Shown: positions 7,009 through 16,323 of the stretch, piece after piece | How the letters are laid out: every line of letters starts with the position of its first letter | How positions within the stretch are numbered: position 1 is the stretch's first letter | NCBI RefSeq assembly: GCF_963920925.1 | Contig: NZ_CAWUDI010000002.1 | Span: forward strand, 62,001-126,000 | Length of the DNA stretch: 64,000 bases | Direction of reading: 5' to 3' | Origin: Rivularia sp963920925 | Lineage (GTDB): Bacteria > Cyanobacteriota > Cyanobacteriia > Cyanobacteriales > Nostocaceae | Program-made: the position numbers and the translations under genes | Notes under the pieces: model-generated | Seen by the model: only the letters and a program-made list of their open reading frames with translations | The model's database searches: none | What the model was told of the DNA's origin: nothing

Positions 7009-8295
7009 CTAACTAAATTGTTCTTCTGCATCTAAATTGAATAGTTTTTGTAGAGTTTGCATACAGTGTCGTCTGGCTTCGACATCTTGCTGCGCTCTCA
7101 ACTGCACCATTGGATCGTGTAATATTTTGTTTACAATTCCTCGCGTTAGGGCTTCAATTACTTCTTGATGTTTTTCGCCAAATTCCGAACCCAATCTGGA
7201 TAAAGCTTTTTCTAATTCTTGCTCGCGGATGGTTTCAATTTTGTTTCGCAAAGAACTAATAGTCGAAACTGTTTCCAGGCTGCGCCACCAAATATCAAAA
7301 GCATCTACTTCTTGTTCTAAAATCCCTTCTGCTTCCCGCGCTATTTGACGACGACTTTCTTGGTTTTGCGCTACTACAGCTTTTAAATCGTCTACATTAA
7401 ATGCCTGTACGTTGTCTAGTTCGTTGACATCCGAATGAACGTTACGCGGTACGGAAATATCAAATAACATCAAAGGACGACTGGGTTCTAAAACCAATTC
7501 TAATTTGCTGCGGTCAATTATTGGCTCTGTCGCAGAAGTACTTGTAAAGACTAAATCGCTCTCGTTAATTACTGGCATCATTTGTTCCAGAGGTTGAGTG
7601 CGGATAGTACAAGCACTAAATTTATTCGCTAATTCCTCAGCCCTTTTAACCGAACGATTTAAAATACAAATTTCGACTGCACCTTTGGATATCAGATGCT
7701 TTACCAGCAAATGCGACATTTTGCCCGCGCCAACAATGGTAACTCGAACTGCTGCTAAATTTTGGGCTTTAATCTGAGCTAGTTCCACCGCAGCAGAACT
7801 AATGGAAACCGCACCAGTTCCGATACTAGTTTCGCTACGCACGCGCTTACCGGCTGTGATGGCTTGTTTAAATAATTTGTTTAAAACCGTTTTGATACCT
7901 TTATATTGTTGACCAATTTTATGAGTAGTTTTAATCTGAGCCAGAATTTGTCCTTCTCCAAGCACCAGGCTATCTAAACCACTACTAACTCGCATTAAAT
8001 GCATCACCGCATCTTGATGCAGCAGCATAAACAAGTGAGGTCTTAAAATGGTTACAGGTAATTTACTATGTTCCGAGAGAAATTGAATTACTTCTCGGAT
8101 GCCTTGTTCGCTTTCTTGAGTAACAATATAAATTTCTAAACGGTTACAAGTGCTGAGAATTGTTACTTCTTCAATACTGGGGTAGCTTAACAGGTGAGCG
8201 ATCGCACCTTCAGTTTGTGGTTCGGGAATGCTAAGTTTTTCTCGAACTTCTACGCTCGCTGTTTTGTGGCTTAAGCCTACTACTGCTATATGCAT
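7009..8295 (-). CDS. hemA: Glutamyl-tRNA reductase
   Basis: HemA catalyses NADPH-dependent reduction of glutamyl-tRNA to glutamate-1-semialdehyde, the first committed step of haem, chlorophyll and bilin synthesis. The catalytic cysteine is C50 in ILSTCNRLEIY, with the family start MHIAVVGLSHKTASVEVREK. Further motifs are the SSGLDSLVLGEGQILAQIK block, an NADP-binding VTIVGAGKMSHLL, and a C-terminal dimerisation helix region. The 428-residue length is typical. The gene is monocistronic with tandem repeats downstream. Confidence 0.98.
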   Translation of the reverse strand: MHIAVVGLSHKTASVEVREKLSIPEPQTEGAIAHLLSYPSIEEVTILSTCNRLEIYIVTQESEQGIREVIQFLSEHSKLPVTILRPHLFMLLHQDAVMHLMRVSSGLDSLVLGEGQILAQIKTTHKIGQQYKGIKTVLNKLFKQAITAGKRVRSETSIGTGAVSISSAAVELAQIKAQNLAAVRVTIVGAGKMSHLLVKHLISKGAVEICILNRSVKRAEELANKFSACTIRTQPLEQMMPVINESDLVFTSTSATEPIIDRSKLELVLEPSRPLMLFDISVPRNVHSDVNELDNVQAFNVDDLKAVVAQNQESRRQIAREAEGILEQEVDAFDIWWRSLETVSTISSLRNKIETIREQELEKALSRLGSEFGEKHQEVIEALTRGIVNKILHDPMVQLRAQQDVEARRHCMQTLQKLFNLDAEEQFS

Positions 8296-8339
8296 TACTT
8301 TAAATGGTAATTACTAACTATTTATTGATAATTGATATT

Positions 8340-8604
8340 CTTGAAATGAAAATGGGCAACTGAAAAAAGTTATGAGTTATGAGTTATGAATTATGTGAAT
8401 TAAAAATGCCTTTATTACCTGTAAATATTTTGAGATCGGTTTCAAATCGTATTAAAAGGATTATCAAGGCAATTAAGATGATTTGAATCATAAATTCAAA
8501 AATCCCAATTTTTAACTCTTAACTGCTAACTCCTAACTGCTAACTCCTAACTGTACAGACGTAGCATTGCTACGTCTCTACAACAACTCCTAACTCTCAA
8601 CTTC
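8340..8604. repeat. Tandem repeats and a small hairpin between glpX and hemA
   Basis: The block contains AGTTATG units (about 8367-8395) and AACTCCTAACTGCT units (about 8511-8600). Inside it, AGACGTAGCA (8557-8566) and TGCTACGTCT (8568-8577) form a perfect 10-bp inverted repeat followed by CTACAAC. A near-identical hairpin occurs at 56627-56647. Confidence 0.8.
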
Positions 8605-9642
8605 TTAGTGAAGACTTATGGTTTCTGGCTTATTGGTCATATGAATGGTATCAACAAACCGGGCAGTTTTGGATTGACTCGAAATTACTAAGCTTTGAGT
8701 TCTAGCTCCTCCGTGGAAGAAACGAACGCCTTCCATTAAGGTTCCGGGAGTAATACCGCAGGCTGCAAACAGTACGTTTTCGCCTTTAGCTAGTTCTTCG
8801 GCGGTGTAAACTTTATCTGGGTCATTAATACCCATTTCTTTAAGTCTGGCAAGGTTGCTTTCTTTGCTTTCGCCAATCAAACCTGTTTTGACTATTTCTG
8901 GATCGTAGATCAATTGTCCTTGGAAGTGACCGCCCAAGCAACGCATTGCAGCAGCAGAAATTACACCTTCGGGAGCCGCACCAATACCCATTAAGGCATG
9001 AATGTTGGTTCCTTCAAATCCGCAGGAGATAGCAGCAGAAACGTCACCATCGCTAATTAACCGGACTCTTGCGCCAGCTTGACGAATTTCGGCAATTAAA
9101 TCTTTGTGACGGGGACGATCCATCACTACTACTACTAATTCTTCTATCGAACGATTCATACATTCAGCTAGAATTTTTAGGTTTTCAGTAGCAGATTTAT
9201 CGATATCTACTTTGCCCTTGGCTTGTGATGGTGCCGCTAACTTTTTCATGTAAAAGTCAGGTGCAGCAAATAAACCGCCTTTTTCCGAAATTGCGAGTAC
9301 TGCCATCGAACCATTTTGACCGTATGCTACCAGGTTAGTACCTTCACAAGGGTCAACGGCGATGTCAATTTCAACTAATTCATCGGGGTTACAGAAAGTC
9401 TTGGCATCTTCGCGAGTACAAATTCCCACTTCTTCACCGATGTAAAGCATGGGAGCATCATCGCGTTCGCCTTCTCCAATCACAATGCGTCCGCGCATAT
9501 AGATTTTGTTCATTCTTTCCCGCATAGCTTCCACTGCTACTTGGTCGGCGGTATTCTTTTCGCCCTTACCCATCCATCGAGCGCTGGCGATCGCCGCTAG
9601 CTCAACTACCTCAATAATCTCTAACCCAAGAGTATTTTCCAC
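8605..9642 (-). CDS. glpX: Class II fructose-1,6-/sedoheptulose-1,7-bisphosphatase
   Basis: This is the GlpX-type class II enzyme that in cyanobacteria acts as the main dual FBPase/SBPase of the Calvin cycle and gluconeogenesis. The metal- and phosphate-binding motifs are GEGERDDAPMLYIGEE and IAVDPCEGT, followed by the KLAAPSQAKG segment and the RLISDGDVSAAI and GIGAAPEGV motifs of the family. The 345-residue length is normal. It is transcribed in the same direction as hemA, but a 309-bp repeat-rich gap separates them, so they probably are not an operon. Confidence 0.97.
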   Translation of the reverse strand: MENTLGLEIIEVVELAAIASARWMGKGEKNTADQVAVEAMRERMNKIYMRGRIVIGEGERDDAPMLYIGEEVGICTREDAKTFCNPDELVEIDIAVDPCEGTNLVAYGQNGSMAVLAISEKGGLFAAPDFYMKKLAAPSQAKGKVDIDKSATENLKILAECMNRSIEELVVVVMDRPRHKDLIAEIRQAGARVRLISDGDVSAAISCGFEGTNIHALMGIGAAPEGVISAAAMRCLGGHFQGQLIYDPEIVKTGLIGESKESNLARLKEMGINDPDKVYTAEELAKGENVLFAACGITPGTLMEGVRFFHGGARTQSLVISSQSKTARFVDTIHMTNKPETISLH

Positions 9643-10369
9643 GAAGTCTGCCCTCTCAATTGCTTGGCCATTCGCGGTAAAAGCGAATTGCGATTTCAGT
9701 TATTAAGTCTACCAAAGGGCGTATACCCGTGGAAATGCGTCTTGCCAATTCGTTTTGTTAAGTTTTGCTGCCGAGCATATTTCTGGCATCAAACTATTGG
9801 CATATATTACTATTTCATTTTAGTACTTTTTTTACATTCGGATATATGTAATTGTAATTTTGGTCAATTAACATTGAGTTGAGTTTTTTTATTATGTTGA
9901 TTAATTAATCTAATGGCTTTTTATATTAATATTAATGAACATATTCTTCTTTTGTTGGCTTATTATATGCAATTTTAAAATCGCCAAATATATTTGATTC
10001 AGTTTTAATTTGTCAAATTAATCGCGAAAGAAGGGAACGGTAAACGGTGAAGAGAGAATATAAAACGCACGCTGTTTCAAGCAAAATTTAATCATGTATT
10101 TTATCTAATTTAGTTAAAATGAAATATCTGATTGAATATATTAATTAAAATAAAAATAGTAAATTTACTTGCAATATTAATCATCTCTACGCTACGTATT
10201 TATATCCTTCTCTAGCTGCGAATATTCCTTTTGGGCAATAATAAATTAAATATAAATATTGTATATCCACCTTGGTGTATGGCTTTGAAGAATTTGTAAT
10301 TAAGAAAAAACCCCCAACTGCTAGGCTAAAAGAAAGTTTCAAATTCAAAAAAATTCTCACGTAAAAAAT
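9643..10369. other. AT-rich intergenic region between divergent glpX and grxC
   Basis: About 725 bp with no convincing gene. Promoters for glpX (minus) and grxC (plus) are expected here. The sequence is strongly AT-rich with runs such as AATTAAAATAAAAATAG. I see no palindromic GTA-N8-TAC site that I would defend. Confidence 0.5.
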
Positions 10370-10687
10370 ATGCTTGACTTTCTCAACCCGCTTTTAGGTC
10401 GCCATCCCGAAAAAATCAAAGCAAACGTCGAAATTTATACCTGGCAGACTTGTCCTTACTGCATCCGGGCAAAAATGCTTTTATGGTGGAAAGGAGTTAA
10501 ATTCACCGAATACAAGATTGATGGAGACGAAACCGCTCGAACCGCAATGGCTTCCCGTGCCAATGGAAAGCGCACAGTACCACAAATTTTTGTGAATAAT
10601 CAACACGTTGGTGGTTGCGACGATTTGTATAAATTAGATACCCAAGGTCAACTTGATTCTTTGTTAAATCAGCCTGCAACAGCTTGA
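10370..10687 (+). CDS. grxC: Glutaredoxin 3 (dithiol)
   Basis: A 105-residue dithiol glutaredoxin with the active site CPYC (WQTCPYCIRAK), the cis-proline TVPQIF and the glutathione-binding GGCDDLYKLD. It reduces protein and glutathione disulfides in the cytosol. In many cyanobacteria grxC is followed by gshB (glutathione synthetase); here the next genes are tadA and an acyltransferase, so gshB is elsewhere. Two hairpins downstream suggest the transcript ends after grxC. Confidence 0.95.
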   Translation: MLDFLNPLLGRHPEKIKANVEIYTWQTCPYCIRAKMLLWWKGVKFTEYKIDGDETARTAMASRANGKRTVPQIFVNNQHVGGCDDLYKLDTQGQLDSLLNQPATA

Positions 10688-10694
10688 TTAAAAC

Positions 10695-10712
10695 AGGACT
10701 TGCATAAGTCCT
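10695..10712 (+). terminator. Short hairpin after grxC
   Basis: AGGACTT and AAGTCCT form a perfect 7-bp stem with a 4-nt GCAT loop, 8 nt after the grxC stop, followed by an A/T-rich tract. It is a plausible weak terminator. Confidence 0.5.
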
Positions 10713-10755
10713 ATAAAAATATAAAGCTTTTGCTAAAATCATTTGAATACAATTG

Positions 10756-10789
10756 AAAACCCGGCTTCTTTGAGAGGCTGGGTTATTTT
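10756..10789 (+). terminator. Rho-independent-like terminator after grxC
   Basis: AACCCGGCTTCT...GAGAGGCTGGGTT forms a GC-containing stem with the AACCC/GGGTT outer pairs and is followed by ATTTTG. This type of hairpin is common at gene ends in filamentous cyanobacteria. Confidence 0.6.
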
Positions 10790-10795
10790 GATCGG

Positions 10796-10834
10796 GACTT
10801 ACGCAACAAAAATTTGGTATTCCTAACGTAAGAT
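10796..10834. repeat. Degenerate MITE-like fragment
   Basis: Begins GACTTACGCAA, continues TTTGGTATTCCTAACGTAAG and runs into CCCCCTTTTTAAG. These blocks match in content the 87-bp element at 55475-55561, but the copy is incomplete and rearranged. Confidence 0.5.
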
Positions 10835-10907
10835 TCCCCCTTTTTAAGAGCGGCTTTTTGTAATAGGTATAACTCCTAACTCTTAACTCCTAACTTTTCT
10901 TAAAAAT

Positions 10908-11393
10908 ATGTTAAATCTCAACGAAGAATATTTGATACATAGAAAATGGATGAAACAGGCTTTAAAACTGTCTCAATTGGCGGGAGAAGCAGGTGAAGTT
11001 CCTGTGGCCGCTGTTGTTATTGATTCATCCCAAAATATGATTGCTTTCTGTGAAAATAGAAAGCAACGCGACAATGACCCCACCGCTCATGCGGAAATTC
11101 TCGCTATAAGAGAAGCAACGCGAAGGTTACAAAGTTGGCGGCTTGATGAATGTAGTCTCTACGTTACTCTCGAACCTTGCCCGATGTGCGCTGGTGCTAT
11201 TGTCCAAGCCCGTGTGAATCGATTAATCTATGGAGTAGATGACCCGAAAACTGGGGCAATTCGCACGGTTGCCAATATTCCCGATAGTGCGGCTTCCAAT
11301 CACCGTTTGAGTGTAATTGGAGGCATCCGAGAATCTGAATGTCGCTTGTCATTACAAACTTGGTTTGCTAATCGGCGACATAGCACAACATAA
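10908..11393 (+). CDS. tadA: tRNA-specific adenosine(34) deaminase
   Basis: TadA converts A34 to inosine in the anticodon of tRNA-Arg(ACG). The zinc-deaminase motif is complete: H61-A-E63 (TAHAEILAIREA) and C91-P-M-C94 (EPCPMCAGAI), with E63 as the proton shuttle. The 161-residue length and the N-terminal WMKQALKLSQLAGEAGEVPV are typical. AACTCCT-type repeats lie just upstream of the start. It is followed in the same direction by an acyltransferase gene 117 bp downstream. Confidence 0.95.
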   Translation: MLNLNEEYLIHRKWMKQALKLSQLAGEAGEVPVAAVVIDSSQNMIAFCENRKQRDNDPTAHAEILAIREATRRLQSWRLDECSLYVTLEPCPMCAGAIVQARVNRLIYGVDDPKTGAIRTVANIPDSAASNHRLSVIGGIRESECRLSLQTWFANRRHSTT

Positions 11394-11509
11394 AGGACAG
11401 AGGTAAAACTGTCCAGTCAGTGCTACAAAAGTCAGGGGAGAAAATCTACGGTGTTACTAATCAAGAATTCTTTACATTTTGATTTACTTAATATTCAGCA
11501 GTCACCGAG

Positions 11510-12277
11510 ATGATGGAATTTGATTTGATATTCGATACGGACAGACGAAAAATAGCCGATAGTAAAGCAAGTACTAAGTTGGCTGATGCGAATTCGCGAA
11601 TTTCTCCTTGGTTAAGTTCTTTGACTTACCTACTGGCAGGAAATGTACTTTTACCTTTGTACTTTAGCCAAATTACGATTGTCGGACAGGAAAATTTACC
11701 AAAAAGCGGCCCAGTAATTTTAGCTCCCACCCACAAAGCACGTTGGGATTCTTTACTTTTGCCTTATGCAACCGGACGTTGCGTTACCGGAAGAGATTTG
11801 CGGTTTATGGTTACAAGTACTGAGTGTCAGGGTTTTCAAGGTTGGTTTGTGCGACGTTTGGGAGGATTCCCCGTAAATTCACAACGCCCTTCAATTACAA
11901 CTCTTCGCCATACTGTAGAATTACTCAAGCGCGGCGAAATGTTGGTTATTTATCCCGAAGGCGGTATTTTTCGCGATCGTGAAGTTCACCCCTTAAAACC
12001 TGGAATCGGACGTTTGGCTTTGAGCGCTGAATCTACTCATCCTGGTTTAGGAGTGAAAATTGTGCCTATTTCTTTTAATTACAGTCACCCTTATCCAAGC
12101 TGGGGTACGGATGTAAGCATTAGTATCGCTCCAGCAATAAAAGTTTCTGATTATGCTCAAGGCTGTGTAAAGCAAGATGCGAAAAGTCTTACAGATGACT
12201 TGGCTTATTCTCTTCAACAACTAAATTATCAATATGATGATTTTGCTAGTAGCGCTTTCATGTCAGTAGAAAGTTAG
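11510..12277 (+). CDS. Lysophospholipid/1-acylglycerol-3-phosphate acyltransferase (PlsC-like)
   Basis: A 255-residue acyltransferase of the PlsC family. The catalytic HX4D motif is H75-KARW-D80 in APTHKARWDSLL, followed by the substrate-binding region around RRLGGFPVNSQRPS and the YPEGGIFRDREVHPLKPG block. It probably transfers acyl groups to lysophosphatidic acid or a related acceptor at the inner membrane. A hydrophobic N-terminal segment (about 36-52) could anchor it. Which of the several cyanobacterial PlsC paralogues it is cannot be told from sequence alone. Confidence 0.88.
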   Translation: MMEFDLIFDTDRRKIADSKASTKLADANSRISPWLSSLTYLLAGNVLLPLYFSQITIVGQENLPKSGPVILAPTHKARWDSLLLPYATGRCVTGRDLRFMVTSTECQGFQGWFVRRLGGFPVNSQRPSITTLRHTVELLKRGEMLVIYPEGGIFRDREVHPLKPGIGRLALSAESTHPGLGVKIVPISFNYSHPYPSWGTDVSISIAPAIKVSDYAQGCVKQDAKSLTDDLAYSLQQLNYQYDDFASSAFMSVES

Positions 12278-12315
12278 TTGTTAGTTGACGATTTACGCCC
12301 AACTGCTGAAAATTG

Positions 12316-14424
12316 TTAATTGTTAATTGATAAAGCAAGTTCCCAATTCTTTAATTTGCCTACATCTTGTGGTGCAGTATCAATAATCCATAGTTGCCAG
12401 TTGCCTTTGGCTGACTGATTGAGTAGATTTTTTAAAACTGGATGGGTTTGCACCGAATAAGTGGTAAGTAAATCTTGACGACGACCTAAAGTACGACTTT
12501 GCAGCAATACCCGTTGATTGTTGGGAGCAATTAAATAAATTTCTAAATCGCTTAAAAATTCATGTTGGATATTGACGTTAACTTGAATATCGCCAATATT
12601 ACCCGAGTCAGATATCTGAATGGAGCTTTTTATGCCTTGTTTATGATTATCGGGAATAGGTAATACAGAATTATTACGTGCTTCTATAAGTCTGGTTGCA
12701 ACTGCGGCATTTGCTTGCAGCTTTTGCGCTGCTTTGACAGCCGATAGTGCATTTACTTTACCGTAACCAAACCATTTTGAATGACCGTTCTCATCGTAAC
12801 TACCGTAACGCAAACCTAGTTGTGGATCTGTGTCCAAATCAACAATTTTATCTGCCGTTTCTTCAAGTATGCGTTTTACTTGTGCGACTGTTAAGTCAGG
12901 GTTTACTGACAAAATTAATGCCGCGACTCCAGCGACTACCGGAGTCGCGCTGGAAGTGCCGCCAAAATAACTAGTAAAATCGCCTTTGCTGTAGCCAGCA
13001 GATCCTAATTGATCGGTTGTAAACATTCCCTTTCCAGGAAGTGAAGCTGAAATGGCGGGTTGGGAATAAATAAAACCTGTTTGTTCAAACCATATTCCCG
13101 GTTGAGCGTTATTACTCGGAGCGCATACCGAAATATTCGTACCCCAATTGCTGTAGGCGGCTTTTTTATTCAAACTAGTAGATGCAGAAACCGTAATTAC
13201 ATCTGGATGTACCGCAAATCCACTTAGCCATCTTGTCTTACCAGTCACAATATTTTTTACCCAACCGCGTTCGTATACCGTGCCGTTAATCGGACGGTTG
13301 GCGTTACCAGCAGCAAATAAAATCGCGCAACCCTTACCATTGCGTCCTTTGGTAGCAGCACGAGTAATAGCAGCGCGTTGACGCAAAGAAAGCGGGAAAT
13401 ATACAGCCGTTGCCCCCCAACTGCAAGAAATTACACTCGCTCCTTTTTCAATTGCCCAATCAAAAATCGCTTCTATAGATTCATCATCTAAAAATCCACT
13501 AGTACGAATAGGCATAAACGCACAACCCGGAGCAATGCCGGAAATACCCGTACCGTTTTCTTCGGCGATCGCGATTCCCGCACAAGCAGTACCGTGGCTG
13601 GGTTGTTTTTGTGATGGTGTTGGTAAAAAATCTTTATCTTTTAAATCTAAGGGGGCAACTATTTTTCCACTACCCATAAAATCGGGATGATTCAGATCCA
13701 AAGAATCATCTACTAGGGCAACAGTTATCGAACGAACTCCTCTAGTAATATCCCACGCTTTTTCTACCGAAATATGAGAACCATAAGCTAATTGATTACC
13801 ACCATTGTGATTTAGATACCATTGTTGAGAATATTGAGGGTCGCGAGGCTTATAATAAGCTTGTTGATGGATAATAATATTCGGCTCGCTAGCTACAACA
13901 CATGGTAATCCTTGTAACCTATTAGCAATTTTTATGGGATTTTGTGTAGCTTGTTTACCAACTTTAAATGCAAAAGTATTAGGAAGACCATCAATAGCTT
14001 TATAAACAATCAAGCCAAACTTGGCTGCAATGGCATTAACTCTGGCAGAATCGACCCAAGAAGCAAATTCAATCGTAATTTGGTCGCTTAGATAAACTCG
14101 GTTTCCAGGATTACCTTTAATTTGGTAAACATGACTGGCGAAAGCAACCGAAGTCGAACTCCGCGCTTGAGACATCGCCATCTCTAAGCTACTGGGCGCA
14201 ACTTTAAACAATTCTAAACGGGAAGTAGGAATAGTATTGCGCCAACTACCTAAAAAATTCTGAGCTAATTCCTTGACAGAAATATTAGAGTTTTTACGAA
14301 CTGTAAAGCGGTCGGAAATCTTTTCTAGGATTAATTCTTCACCGCCACGTTGTATAATCATTCCTAAACTGCTATCTGGTACTCCAGAGTCGAAATTTTC
14401 GCTTGTATTTGCGCTCATATTCAT
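12316..14424 (-). CDS. Subtilisin-family serine protease with C-terminal P domain (PrcA-like)
   Basis: A 702-residue S8 peptidase. The catalytic triad is Asp in VALVDDSLDLNHPD (about residue 236), His in SHGTACAGIA (about 276) and Ser in GGTSSATPVVAG (about 493), with the oxyanion Asn in LFAAGNANRP. The last ~100 residues (GNIGDIQVNVNIQHEFLSDL...DVGKLKNWELAL) form a proprotein-convertase P domain. An N-terminal prodomain-like region covers about 1-190; no signal peptide is evident. The architecture resembles the calcium-dependent protease PrcA of Anabaena, so a cytoplasmic or periplasmic calcium-dependent protease is likely. It is convergent with the acyltransferase gene. Confidence 0.9.
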   Translation of the reverse strand: MNMSANTSENFDSGVPDSSLGMIIQRGGEELILEKISDRFTVRKNSNISVKELAQNFLGSWRNTIPTSRLELFKVAPSSLEMAMSQARSSTSVAFASHVYQIKGNPGNRVYLSDQITIEFASWVDSARVNAIAAKFGLIVYKAIDGLPNTFAFKVGKQATQNPIKIANRLQGLPCVVASEPNIIIHQQAYYKPRDPQYSQQWYLNHNGGNQLAYGSHISVEKAWDITRGVRSITVALVDDSLDLNHPDFMGSGKIVAPLDLKDKDFLPTPSQKQPSHGTACAGIAIAEENGTGISGIAPGCAFMPIRTSGFLDDESIEAIFDWAIEKGASVISCSWGATAVYFPLSLRQRAAITRAATKGRNGKGCAILFAAGNANRPINGTVYERGWVKNIVTGKTRWLSGFAVHPDVITVSASTSLNKKAAYSNWGTNISVCAPSNNAQPGIWFEQTGFIYSQPAISASLPGKGMFTTDQLGSAGYSKGDFTSYFGGTSSATPVVAGVAALILSVNPDLTVAQVKRILEETADKIVDLDTDPQLGLRYGSYDENGHSKWFGYGKVNALSAVKAAQKLQANAAVATRLIEARNNSVLPIPDNHKQGIKSSIQISDSGNIGDIQVNVNIQHEFLSDLEIYLIAPNNQRVLLQSRTLGRRQDLLTTYSVQTHPVLKNLLNQSAKGNWQLWIIDTAPQDVGKLKNWELALSINN

Positions 14425-14595
14425 GACAGCGATTTTGGTAACTCTAATGGTTGTGGGAACTCAATCGATTGAATTTTCAGTCTAAATTCACAGACAGTTA
14501 GTATGTGGCTTTGCTTTGTTTTGATAGCAAAACAGAGTTAAGATACCCGAAGTTTTCATCCTTACTCTTTTTAGTAGTCCCAAGTATTTATCCCC

Positions 14596-15195
14596 ATGAA
14601 ATTTGCTGCAACCGTTCCTACTATTTGTCTGACTTTGCTATCGGTAATAGCAAGTTTTAGCCTGCGATCGCCCGCTCACGCTCAGGTTAAACTACCTAGT
14701 GGTAGCACGCAAGTACAACCGATAGATCCAAACGATCCAAATAATCTTCAGCCAACCGGACAAACAACAAGCGTGTTGAGTCTCGATGGTGGCAAGCGTT
14801 TGATGTCCGAAGCTAGTAATGCAGTTGCTTCACAGAACTATTCTTTAGCTGCCGACAAACTCAAGGAAGCGCGTTTAGTTTTCAATCAGCTATCAAATTT
14901 CTACCAGCAGCTAAACTCTAGTTTTGCTGGAATTGACAACAGATTAGCCGATTCCCAGCGCAAAAAAGCTTTATCTACCGCTCAAATGCGAGATGAAGCC
15001 ACCTATCAGCTGGCATTAGTACACAGAGCGCAAAACAAACCAGAATTAGCCGTACCTCTGCTGGTACAGATTATCAAAAGTCAAAATCCAACCAGAGATT
15101 TAGGTAAAAAAGCTTATCAACAATTATTTGAATTAGGTTTTGTTGATTCTCCTTTCGGTAAAGACGGTGGTAGATCTTCTTCTTCTCAGAAATAA
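14596..15195 (+). CDS. Secreted protein with TPR-like helices, unknown function
   Basis: A 199-residue protein with a clear signal peptide (MKFAATVPTICLTLL... ending SPAHA before QVKLPSG). The mature part is helical: KRLMSEASNAVASQNYSLAADKLKEARLVFNQLSNFY and DEATYQLALVHRAQNKPELAVPLLVQII resemble tetratricopeptide pairs. It probably lies in the periplasm. Similar short TPR-like exported proteins are found in other cyanobacteria without a known role. It diverges from the subtilase gene across a 171-bp spacer, which must hold both promoters. Confidence 0.75.
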   Translation: MKFAATVPTICLTLLSVIASFSLRSPAHAQVKLPSGSTQVQPIDPNDPNNLQPTGQTTSVLSLDGGKRLMSEASNAVASQNYSLAADKLKEARLVFNQLSNFYQQLNSSFAGIDNRLADSQRKKALSTAQMRDEATYQLALVHRAQNKPELAVPLLVQIIKSQNPTRDLGKKAYQQLFELGFVDSPFGKDGGRSSSSQK

Positions 15196-15469
15196 TAATC
15201 CTTTTTGATATCTACAATAAAATTATTAAATGTGCCATCGTTAAATTTTTAGCGGTGGTTTTTGAATTTTGCGGAGTAGGGAGTGGGGAGAGAGGGGAGA
15301 TGGGGAGATGGGGAGACAAGGGGAGAGGGGGACAAGGGGAATTTTAACCTTTAACCTTTAACCTTTGGTCTTAATTACTTCTAACTGATAACTGACAACC
15401 GCTCGCTCTTGTTCAAATTTTGTACATAATATTAAGGTGTAGGGAAATAATTAATTTTAAGGGATAGCG
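15196..15469. repeat. Tandem repeats upstream of bolA
   Basis: The spacer holds GGGGAGA/GGGGAGATGGGG units (about 15280-15340) and AACCTTTAACCTTT units (about 15340-15370), followed by AACTGATAACTGACAAC. The last ~60 bp before bolA are unique and probably contain its promoter. Confidence 0.7.
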
Positions 15470-15727
15470 ATGATAAGTCCGCAGCAAGTAGAAGAGATGA
15501 TAAAGACTCAAATGCCAGACGCTCAAGTTAAGGTAGAAGATTTAACTGGCGGTGGCGACCATTATCAAGTAAGTGTAGTTTCATCGCAGTTTGCTGGCAA
15601 GGGATTAGTAAAGCAACATCAGTTGGTTTATGGTGCGTTGAAACAAGCTATGTCTACCGAAGCAATTCACGCTCTAGCACTTAAAACATATACTCCCGAA
15701 GCTTGGCAAACAGCAGCCGCTTCATAA
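15470..15727 (+). CDS. bolA: BolA-family protein
   Basis: An 85-residue BolA-family protein with the core VKVEDLTGGGDHYQVSVVSSQFAGKGLVKQHQLVYGAL; the invariant His of the family lies in KQHQLVYGAL. BolA proteins bind monothiol (CGFS) glutaredoxins and share a [2Fe-2S] cluster with them. The next gene encodes such a glutaredoxin, separated by 187 bp that includes AGTTATAAG repeats. The conserved pairing supports a role in iron-sulfur or iron signalling. Confidence 0.95.
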   Translation: MISPQQVEEMIKTQMPDAQVKVEDLTGGGDHYQVSVVSSQFAGKGLVKQHQLVYGALKQAMSTEAIHALALKTYTPEAWQTAAAS

Positions 15728-15800
15728 TCGCTAGTTATAAGTTATAAGTTATAAGTTATGAGTTATGAGTTATAAGTTATGAGTTATAAGTTTTGAATTA
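15728..15800. repeat. AGTTATAAGTTATGA tandem repeats
   Basis: About ten copies of a 7-nt unit (AGTTATA/AGTTATG/AGTTTTG) follow the bolA stop codon. There are no unique spacers, so this is an STRR, not a CRISPR array. Confidence 0.85.
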
Positions 15801-15914
15801 TTTACAGAAAGATTAATTAACTTATAGCTGTAACAATAGTTGTAAACAAACTCTAGCTTCTAGCTTAAAATACCAGTCTTCGCAGCCAAAACACTACTAA
15901 AAAAAGGAACAATC

Positions 15915-16238
15915 ATGACACCAGAAACTAAAGAAAAAATTGATAATCTGTTACAGCAAAACAAAATCATGGTCTTTATGAAGGGAAGCAAGTTAATGCC
16001 AATGTGCGGCTTCTCTAACAATGTTGTGCAAATAATCAATACTTTGGCAGTTCCTTACGAAACTTTTGACATTCTTGAAGATGCAGAAGTACGTCAGGGA
16101 ATCAAAGAATATTCTGATTGGCCTACAATTCCCCAGGTTTACGTAAACGGTGAATTCGTTGGTGGTTCGGATATTTTGATCGAACTTTACCAAAAAGGTG
16201 AACTACAACAAATGGTTGAAGTCGCAATGGCTTCTTAG
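15915..16238 (+). CDS. grxD: Monothiol glutaredoxin (CGFS type, Grx4/GrxD)
   Basis: A 107-residue monothiol glutaredoxin with active site CGFS (LMPMCGFSNNVVQI), the WPTIPQVYVNGEFVGGSDI glutathione-binding block and the usual N-terminal MTPETKEKIDNLL. CGFS glutaredoxins bind a [2Fe-2S] cluster with glutathione and take part in iron-sulfur transfer, often with BolA, which is encoded immediately upstream. A good Shine-Dalgarno (AAAAAGGA) precedes the ATG. Confidence 0.96.
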   Translation: MTPETKEKIDNLLQQNKIMVFMKGSKLMPMCGFSNNVVQIINTLAVPYETFDILEDAEVRQGIKEYSDWPTIPQVYVNGEFVGGSDILIELYQKGELQQMVEVAMAS

Positions 16239-16323
16239 GATACCTTCATTACCTCGCCCCTTCCCCTCTCCAAATCATCGGAGAAGGGATTTTGTAAGCC
16301 AATAGCTTAGAAAAAGCAAAAAT

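Noticed and set aside
9506..9882. Plus-strand frames over the glpX start and upstream region
   Set aside because: They are antisense to glpX or consist of AT-rich spacer translation without protein-like features.
15728..15800. Regular short repeats that might suggest a CRISPR array
   Set aside because: The repeat unit is about 7 nt, with no unique spacers; it is a tandem heptamer array. No cas genes are present in the window.
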